Of a stretch of 64,000 nt of DNA, positions 57,876 through 64,000 are shown piece by piece. This DNA is from Symbiodinium sp. CCMP2592 (lineage: Eukaryota; Sar; Dinophyceae; Suessiales; Symbiodiniaceae): contig CAJNDT010000324.1 of the NCBI GenBank assembly GCA_905221615.1, positions 1,223,749 to 1,287,748 of the forward strand. The letters run 5' to 3'. The notes below the pieces were generated by a model. That model was not told where the DNA came from, searched no databases, and saw only the letters and a program-made list of their open reading frames with translations. Position numbers and translations under genes: made by a program. Each line of letters opens with the position of its first letter. The first letter of the stretch is position 1.

Positions 57876-59091
57876 GAGTCCCGGCCGTACTTTCCAACTT
57901 GGGTTTGTGATGAGGGTTATACCATTGCGTCGCTGCAAACCATCGCTGTTGTAGCTAGCATGTGGACTTCAGCTGCCTTCATGATTGCCGATCTTATGCT
58001 TACTTGCTTGGTGGATAGCTGCTGCCAGTCGCTTGCTACTTGCGACACGTTGTGGCCAATGGTCATGGGTCTCCTTGGAGGTTAAGTTAGGGGGATAGTT
58101 AGAAGAGGGGACCAAAATCCCCACTTATAGGTATACCTATGAACCTGCAAGTCGTTCTTCGGACGGGGCACCCCGCACCTTGGAGTACAGCGCACTGCTC
58201 TGGCTCAAGGACATGTGCACGCACCGCCCGTCGTTGCAGGCACCCTGAGCCCCAAACCGTAAACCCTGAAACCTCAAACTTCCACCTTACACTCCAAATA
58301 CTTAAGTCTGGAGATTACCGCCTGGGCCTGGGATGATATAAACATAGTCTGTACTAGTCAGCCCCCAACCCTATCGAGAACTACATTTCTTGGTGCTCCG
58401 TCTTATGGATTACCAGAAACAGGTAGGTTTTTTTGTGGCGGCAGGTAACCTAAGCCCTTCCACATCGTCAATACCAGCTACTCTGACCACAAGCGCTGGA
58501 ATGCGGCTTGAGAAGGAAGAGTCCCGGAATCGCGTTCATAATACTGTGGACTTTCTGTGCGTGGTTTGAGGTTTAGGGCAGTGGCGATTGCCACCATGAT
58601 GGTGCTCAGAGCTCCTGCAGCACGAGGAGGCTACAACTGTGGCCGCTCAGCAGCACCGCATCGCTTCTGAGCTTTTTGTCCCGAACGACGAAAGCTTCCG
58701 AATCCACAGCCATTCTTGTGATGTAGCCTTAAAGCTAAACCCGAAACCCTAAAACGCAAAAGCCAAAACGGTCAGACAAGTACCTCCGTCGGCGACAAGC
58801 CCCGTTACCTGTATGGTGTGTTGCTGTTCTTTAAACTCAAACCCTACCTTAACCTATCGAGACTTTGTGCAAGTTCTGAATATAAACCCGAATATTGGTT
58901 TGATAAGGACCCCATAAAAGAAATGTAGGTCTGGTAAGTTAAAAGACAGTATCCACGGCCTAGCTACATAGATCATTGGGTTCTTCGGGTAGTTGTAGTT
59001 CCTGCCACACTGTGGAACGGAACAAAGCTACCCCACACCGTACGGCCTAGAGACCCTGCAGCAGTGAGTATATACATATATGCACACCTAT

Positions 59092-59123
<32 letters not shown>

Positions 59124-60984
59124 GCACATTTAGATGTGCATATATTCATATATACATATATACACGTATACACACATGTTTAAATGTGCATATATTCACA
59201 TATACAGAGACCTCAGGTACGTATATAAATACAATATATGTACTCGCACGCGTATATATATATATATATAGACACACACTTTTTGTTGATGTACTTGTTC
59301 ATGTATTTAGCTCTGTATATAACGCAACAGACCCAGAGCCTGCAGGCTTTCCGAGGATTGCCCCGGCGGAGATGCGTTTGCATCTCTGCCGCAGACTGGC
59401 CAAGGCGAAGGGGGAGGCCGAAAGCGCGATGCTGGGCTTACTTGGAGGGTTTTGGGGCTTTGGGGTTTAGGATTTACGGGTTTCGGGTTGGCTTACTTGG
59501 AGGGTCGGGGGACTTAGTAAGTAGGTAATAAGTTAAGGTAGAGTTATGAGCGTTCGAAAAGGCATCCCGATTGGGATTATGGGGCTAAACTTAAACCCTA
59601 AACCCGAAACCCTAAATTTTAAACCTGATTTAGCAACCCTGGGTCTTTATTCGGGTGCCTTCTTTTGGATCCGAATATTCTAGGGCTATAGGGTATGTGG
59701 GGGTTTCTAAAATTTGGTTCCTACATCAGAGTTTCGAGTTTGGGGCTTGCCATGGGTTTGGGTTTCGGGCTTTGGGTTTACGGTTTAAGGCTGTGGGTTG
59801 AGGGCCGGCAACCCCCCAAATCAAGTTCCAGTCAATATAGGCCTTAGGGTCCTTAATTGTATTCCCAAAAAGGGTAGTTGGGGGGTGTTTACATGATTTA
59901 GGGCTTTGCTTCGACAGGCAATACGGGAGAACAGCTTTAAACTTTTAGCCTTACCTGTTTGGTCCATCGTACAAAGTTTTCAGCTTCTGATGAGCCCGGG
60001 TATTGAAGAAGAGAGTTCGGGTGTAGCGTTTGGGGTGGTATGCTGTTGTATGGGCCAGATTTGCAAGGCATGCTTGAGGGACGCGCCACTTGACCCTCGC
60101 ACTCCAACCTGACCCTAGACCCCAAACCCTCCCTAAACCCTAAACCCTAAACCCCAAACCTAAATCCACTCTAAAGCCCTCATTCGTGTACAGCGAAGAT
60201 TAGCTCAGGACCATCTCCGAGGAGCAGATCGAGGACTCGGAACTTGCAAGTGCCACAAGTGTCGCTTCAGGTTACAGCAACGGCATGGGAGTTGGACTCT
60301 TGGTTTCAGTGTTTGAGGTTCTGGAGTTTAGGGCCGCAAACCTTGATGCCGAGTAAATGTCAGAAAGCCTGTGACAAGCCCCTCAGGAGAAGCATGTTTA
60401 GTTATGAACCTCGTCGAGAGGCTCTCGCCACCACACTGGGACATCATTCCACAGCTTGCAAGTTCAGCTCTGCATGCTGACTCAGAGGACATGAGTGGCG
60501 TGTTGTCCAGAGTCATGATCATCCCTGGCGTGCCAGACTTTGCGAAGATGGAGTTGCTGGGACCTACTGTGCTACTGTGCAATGCTTGTTTGGTGGTTGA
60601 ATGCAGTTTTAGCAAACAGGCTGTGGACTCACCCAGAGAGCCCAATATCCCTGAATTAGGGAATATAGCTTAAACCATAATATGAGGCCCCGAAAGGGGA
60701 GTCTATCTCTTAACTAAGGGGTATTGGGCTTTCTGGGCATTCTACTAGAATCTGCCACACCACCAAGCCTTGTAAGAATAGGACCCTTTGAGTTTACGCC
60801 CTGAAAACGTTACAACACTTCTAAGGCCCTTATGCAGCGCTTTATAGATAGCCTGAGAAGGTTGGTGAAGAGTGGGATGCAGCAAGTGGCCGGCGTCGCT
60901 CACCCAGATGACTGCCATGCAGACTTAATATGCAGGCTGCATGAAGTGTTTATGGGGTTTCGTAAAGGCTTTGCCAGTGTTTGA
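57876..60984 (+). CDS. Candidate multi-exon gene, helical protein of unknown function
   Basis: Several short coding-like segments on the same strand. 57876-58068 follows ATGTAG|G and reads SRPYFPTWVCDEGYTIASLQ and TIAVVASMWTSAAFMIADLM. Possible exons lie at 58143-58240 and 58609-58730 (HEEATTVAAQQHRIASELFV). 59345-59433 reads FPRIAPAEMRLHLCRRLAKA. 59918-about 60080 reads AIRENSFKLLALPVWSIVQS. Best supported are 60209-60270, 60387-60619 and 60826-60984: TCAG|GTTACA to CTCAG|GA, then CAG|GCTGTG (GC donor) to TAAG|GCC, with the frame kept, giving EACLVMNLVERLSPPHWDII, KMELLGPTVLLCNACLVVEC and ALMQRFIDSLRRLVKSGMQQ, then TGA. The alternating amphipathic helices suggest a HEAT/ARM-like or importin-like scaffold, but I recognise no signature. 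MITE-like elements lie inside or at the edge of three of the introns. The 5' end and middle exons are uncertain. Confidence 0.45.
58072..58152. mobile_element. MITE-like element, family C, diverged, at an exon edge
   Basis: TCCTTGGAGGTTAAGTTAGG at the left; CCTATGAACCTGCAAGT at the right. It begins a few bases after the putative donor GT at 58069 and ends in AG before the next exon-like stretch. Confidence 0.5.
59064..59275. repeat. TA/CA simple repeats
   Basis: Blocks of TATATA, ACACAC and CATATA. Two copies of TTTA(A/G)ATGTGCATATATTCA occur at about 59128 and 59180. Confidence 0.85.
59435..59505 (-). repeat. Telomere-like insert flanked by a 16-bp duplication
   Basis: GGCTTACTTGGAGGGT occurs at 59435-59450 and 59490-59505. 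Between them are 39 bases of degenerate TTTAGGG-like sequence. The duplicated word is also the start of a family C/D element. Confidence 0.65.
59494..59550. mobile_element. MITE-like element, family D, left fragment
   Basis: TACTTGGAGGGTCGGGGGAC, then TTAGTAAGTAGGTAATAAG. The right end is absent. Confidence 0.5.
59621..59725. mobile_element. MITE-like element, family T, diverged
   Basis: AACCTGATTTAGCAACCC at the left; GGGTTTCTAAAATTTGGTTC then CTA at the right. Confidence 0.5.
60118..60165 (+). repeat. Telomere-like array (CCCTAAA)
   Basis: CCCTAAA and CCCCAAA units in a presumed intron of the candidate gene. Confidence 0.8.
60632..60737. mobile_element. MITE-like hairpin, family B, inside a putative intron
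   Basis: CCCAGAGAGCCCAATATCC at the left; GGTATTGGGCTTTCTGGG at the right. It lies 13 bases after the donor GC at 60620-60621, within the intron 60620-60825. Confidence 0.7.
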
Positions 60985-61337
60985 GTAGGCCTTACAATAA
61001 CAGGGGCATAACAATCTCGAAATCTACTTCTCATATCATGACGTACACCCTCCCAACAAAGCCTTGGCCTAAACCCCAGTCTTTCCGAAACCCAGAATCC
61101 CAAGCCTAAACCTTTGCCTAAGGTCAGCTTGTTCCGGTTGGCTCAGTAGCCTGGGTTTTGTTGGCGGCGTTCCAACTTCGTCTAGCTTGAGCCCACACTG
61201 CTTCGGACGTCACCGTGTATGTTGTTGCTCCTTAGGAGTATGTTTTTGCCTCTCTCAGAGTGTAAAGTACAGGGGTTGTTTCGGTTAGTGGTTGACAGGA
61301 TCCTAAGCTCTAAACCTCACAGACCCTAACACAGCAG

Positions 61338-61386
61338 ACCTAGAATCATATGTCTCGCCTGGATTGTCCGAGTGTGAGCGCAGAAA
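61338..61386 (+). repeat. Dispersed junction motif
   Basis: ATGTCTCGCCTGGATTGTCC then GAGTGTGAGCGCAGAAAC. Very close to 45460-45500. The telomere-like units after it are decayed. Confidence 0.65.
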
Positions 61387-61456
61387 CTCTGAGCCCCAAA
61401 GTGCTAAAACCAAAGCCCCAGGCCTCGAAACCTAACCCCCGCGACATTGAGGATCC

Positions 61457-61640
61457 TACTTGGAGGTTCAGGGGTAGTTCCAAGGGTTCCTTTAAGGGTC
61501 CCTTTAAAGGGATCTATATATAGGGTTTCTATAAGGGTATAGGGTTTAGGGCCTACTTGGAGGTTCAGGGGGAGTTATTAGAGGAGTTGTAAGTCGCCTA
61601 ATATGGGTTATAGGTATAGTCACCTTAGTTATGACCTCCG
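61457..61640. mobile_element. Two family C fragments
   Basis: TACTTGGAGGTTCAGGGGTA at 61457 and TACTTGGAGGTTCAGGGGGA at 61554, separated by AAGGGTTCCTTTAAGGG-type sequence and GGTTTAGGG. The second extends to about 61640 without an intact right end. Confidence 0.55.
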
Positions 61641-61675
61641 CTTTCAAGGCCTTGCGCTCCAGAGTCCCTAGACTT

Positions 61676-61775
61676 TCCCGGAGAGCCCAAAATCCTTCAA
61701 TTAAGGAATATGGCTTAAATCATAATGTGGGAGTTTCCGAAAACAAGGGGTACCCCATTTTGGGATCCTTGTAAT
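61676..61775. mobile_element. Chimera of a family B half and a family A half
   Basis: 61676-61727 is the left half of a family B hairpin (GGAGAGCCCAAAATCC, then TTAAGGAATATGGCTTAAAT). At 61728 it switches to the left half of family A (TGGGAGTTTCCGAAAACAAG). Neither right half follows. Confidence 0.65.
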
Positions 61776-62107
61776 GTGGCGGTCGGTTTAATAGTGGGGT
61801 ACCCACCCCCCCCCCGACCAAAAAGTTTTGGTCTCTTTAATTTGGAACCGGTAACCCCGGACACTGAGTGGCAGGGAATTGGGAGGTGCCGGGGTTTGGG
61901 GGGTTGGCTTGGGTGCAGGGTCTGCGGTTCTGCGCGAATGCGCGGTCGGGGGTCGGGGGGGTCTGGGGATCACCAAATGCTGGAAACCAAGCCCCGATCA
62001 CTCCAAGACTACTACCAAGACTAAAAACCCTTCATTTTGAACACTTTTGCCTCCGTAACCTACACTCACACACTCCCACCCACAATCGACCACGTCTGAA
62101 GCTTTGT

Positions 62108-62746
62108 GCGGTACAATAATAGTACAGTAGTACAATAGTAGTACAGTAGAAATAAAACAGTGGTAGTACAATAGTAGTACAATAATAGTGCAGTAGTACA
62201 ATAGTAATACAACAGTAGTACAGAGGTAGTACAATAGTAGTACAGTAGTAGTACAATAATAGTAGAGTAGTACAATAGTAGCACAATAGTAGTACAGTAG
62301 TAGTACGATAATAGTACAGTAATACAATAGTAGTACAGTAGTAGTACAATAATAGTGCAGTAGTACAATAGTAACACAACAGTAGTACAGTGGTAGTACA
62401 ATAGTAGTACAGTAGTAGTACAGTAATAGTACAGTAGTACAATAGAAGCACAATAGTAGTACAGTAGTAGTACAGTAGTAGTACGATTATAGTACCGTAG
62501 TACAATAGTAGTACAGTAGTAGTACACTAGTAGTGCAGTAGTACAATAGTAATACAACAGTAGTACAGTGGTAGTACAATAGTAGTACAGTAGTAATACG
62601 ATAGTAGTACAGTAGTACAATAGTAGTACAGTAACAGTACAGTGGTAGTACAATAGTAGTACAGTAGTACACTAGTAGTACAGTGGTAGTACAACAGTAG
62701 TACAGGAGTACAGTAGTAATACAGTAATAGTACAGAAATAATACCA
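62108..62746. repeat. GTA-type tandem array, about 640 bp
   Basis: Built from AGTAGTAC, AATAGTAC and AGTAC words in a higher-order order (for example TACAATAGTAGTACAGTAGT), so it is a minisatellite rather than a pure trinucleotide repeat. Tyr/Leu/Thr- and Cys-rich reverse frames are artefacts. Confidence 0.95.
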
Positions 62747-63547
62747 ATAAGCAAAGCATAAGGCCAGTGAGCACATTCCCCCAATAAGCAAAGCATAAAG
62801 CCAGCGCCTGAACCCTAAACCCTGAACCCTAAACACTAACAAACCCTAAACTGCGTGGGGGATTGATCTCGACTTGGTTGCTGCTCTCCCCACCAGAGCT
62901 GTAATGAATGTAGGTGTGGCTGGCTAGCACTCTCCACAGACTGGACCCTGTCTCTCCCTCTTACTTCCACACGTGCGATCCTATGCAGGCAGAACCGGCG
63001 GCCGTTCCTTTTGCACTCACTGCCGGCGGCGGTTCGTCTGTGCAACGGGATAGCTCTGATTGCTCAGGATAGAAGACACATATAGCACTTAGCTATGGGC
63101 ATTGACTTGAGCCAAACGTTGCGTTGGCGGTCACATAGAAAGGTAAAGATGAGGGATGCGTAGCATGCCCCCTAGAGTCGAGGGACGCGTAGCGTGCCCC
63201 CTTCTCTTGCACTTTACACGGTCTTGCTCACAGCTCTTATAGTGACACCTTAGAACTTGACAAGGCATCGCAGTCCGTTCGCACCCCCCATGAGTTGCGT
63301 CTCCGACGCTGCTCACCCGGAAGATGGCACGATAGGACAACAGAAAATGTTCCGCCGCAACGTTGACATTGAAAATCAGAGCTTTGCATCCCAATTAGAA
63401 ACGTTGTGACACTCATCTACGTCAGTAACGATCCCCTGAAATGACAAACGAATCAGGCGTCACCGAAGAAAGAAGCATTCGCGATGGCATTCCATGGGCG
63501 AAGCTCAGAGGTCACGAACTGATAGGCGAGGAAGACCAAGCGTTGAT

Positions 63548-64000
63548 TCATCTCCATCTTCGCGTGGTCGCAGGATCGCGGTCCCAGGGCCGGAGGTTTT
63601 CCTCTGGATACTGTTCCCGATGCTTTCCCTTGTCCTTGCCTTTGTTTCGGCCTTTGCCGGCGGTGTAGTCGTAGTAGGAGTTGGAGTTCCAGCCTCCATG
63701 TTGCTCACCTCCGGTTCTCCCACGCCCTTTTGAAGGTCCCTTGGACGAAGAAGCGCTTTCACGTTCCTCCGTAGTGACAGGCGTGTCCAGGATGGATGTA
63801 CCACCTGGAGGAAGATAGTCAGCGGCCGAAATGTGGTGTAGGGCTTCAGTACGCTTGGTCGTCGGGTTTTGCTGTCTCTCAGCCTTGGATCTGTTCAATC
63901 TGTCCATGAAATGCGCAGGCATTTGCACACTGTGGTCCACCAGCAAGCCGATGGTCTGGACTGACTGATCAGAATGAGTCAGCAGAATACCGACGGGGTC
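63548..64000 (-). CDS. C-terminal part of an unassigned protein, cut by the window edge
   Basis: The reverse-strand frame is open from the last base of the window to a TGA at 63550-63548, so at least 150 residues continue from outside. It reads DPVGILLTHSDQSVQTIGLL and VQMPAHFMDRLNRSKAERQQ, then a Gly/Lys/Arg-rich tail with SKGPSKGRGRTGG and AGKGRNKGKDKGKHREQ. Basic low-complexity tails like this occur in retroelement gag-like and RNA-binding proteins; I cannot name the family. Competing forward frames at 63441-63733 are shorter. Confidence 0.45.
   Translation of the reverse strand, partial: DPVGILLTHSDQSVQTIGLLVDHSVQMPAHFMDRLNRSKAERQQNPTTKRTEALHHISAADYLPPGGTSILDTPVTTEERESASSSKGPSKGRGRTGGEQHGGWNSNSYYDYTAGKGRNKGKDKGKHREQYPEENLRPWDRDPATTRRWR

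Larger units (their letters stand above)
60985..63547. other. Region after the helical-protein gene
   Basis: MITE fragments, the GTA array and repeat-free stretches at 61000-61320 and 62830-63540. The open frames there have no recognisable motif. Reverse frames over 61998-62796 are repeat translations. Confidence 0.5.

Noticed and set aside
61998-62796. Tyr/Leu/Thr- and Cys-rich reverse ORFs
   Set aside because: Translations of the GTA minisatellite.

Overview
This window looks like nuclear DNA of a large, repeat-rich eukaryotic genome, most likely a dinoflagellate or close relative. That placement is an inference. It rests on plant-type telomere units (CCCTAAA/TTTAGGG) scattered in both orientations, on introns with GT, GC or GA donors joined to AG|G acceptors, on a plant/protist-style PPR protein, and on a LINE retrotransposon. 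No tRNA, rRNA, operon or bacterial-style gene packing was seen.

Layout: 1-10.9 kb is gene-poor and full of degenerate telomere-like repeats and short hairpin (MITE-like) elements. An intronless PPR-type protein lies at 10874-11887. From 11.9 to 29.6 kb there is more hairpin DNA, microsatellites and a tandem duplication (23245-23780). A four-exon HisD-family dehydrogenase, of the HpsN (sulfopropanediol dehydrogenase) type, occupies 29595-31308. From 31.3 to 43.9 kb hairpin elements are densest, with a few unassigned exon-like stretches. A candidate multi-exon gene of unknown function is at 43901-44736. An apparently full-length LINE with ORF1 and endonuclease/reverse-transcriptase ORF2 is at 48411-52880, flanked on both sides by TTTAGGG repeats. 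From 55.0 to 57.1 kb are a 1.1-kb CA/GACA array and about 173 perfect TTG units. A second candidate multi-exon gene, probably alpha-helical, is scattered over 57876-60984. A 640-bp GTA-type array follows at 62108-62746, and a reverse-strand ORF runs off the right edge (64000-63548).

Most interesting signal: repeats and introns appear connected. The HisD-family gene reads through as a 438-residue protein with all metal and catalytic residues only if three introns are removed. Intron 1 is built of degenerate CCCTAAA units and is bounded by a 23-bp duplication of the exon that contains AGGT, so one copy supplies the donor GT and the other the acceptor AG. Intron 3 has terminal inverted repeats. 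In the two other candidate genes, hairpin elements sit inside introns or at exon edges, and in one case (44553-44671) the element's end supplies the AG acceptor. Together these suggest ongoing intron birth from telomere-like DNA and MITEs.

Hairpin elements were grouped by eye into about 20 families, lettered A to U here; family borders are accurate to a few bases. Exon boundaries are manual inferences.
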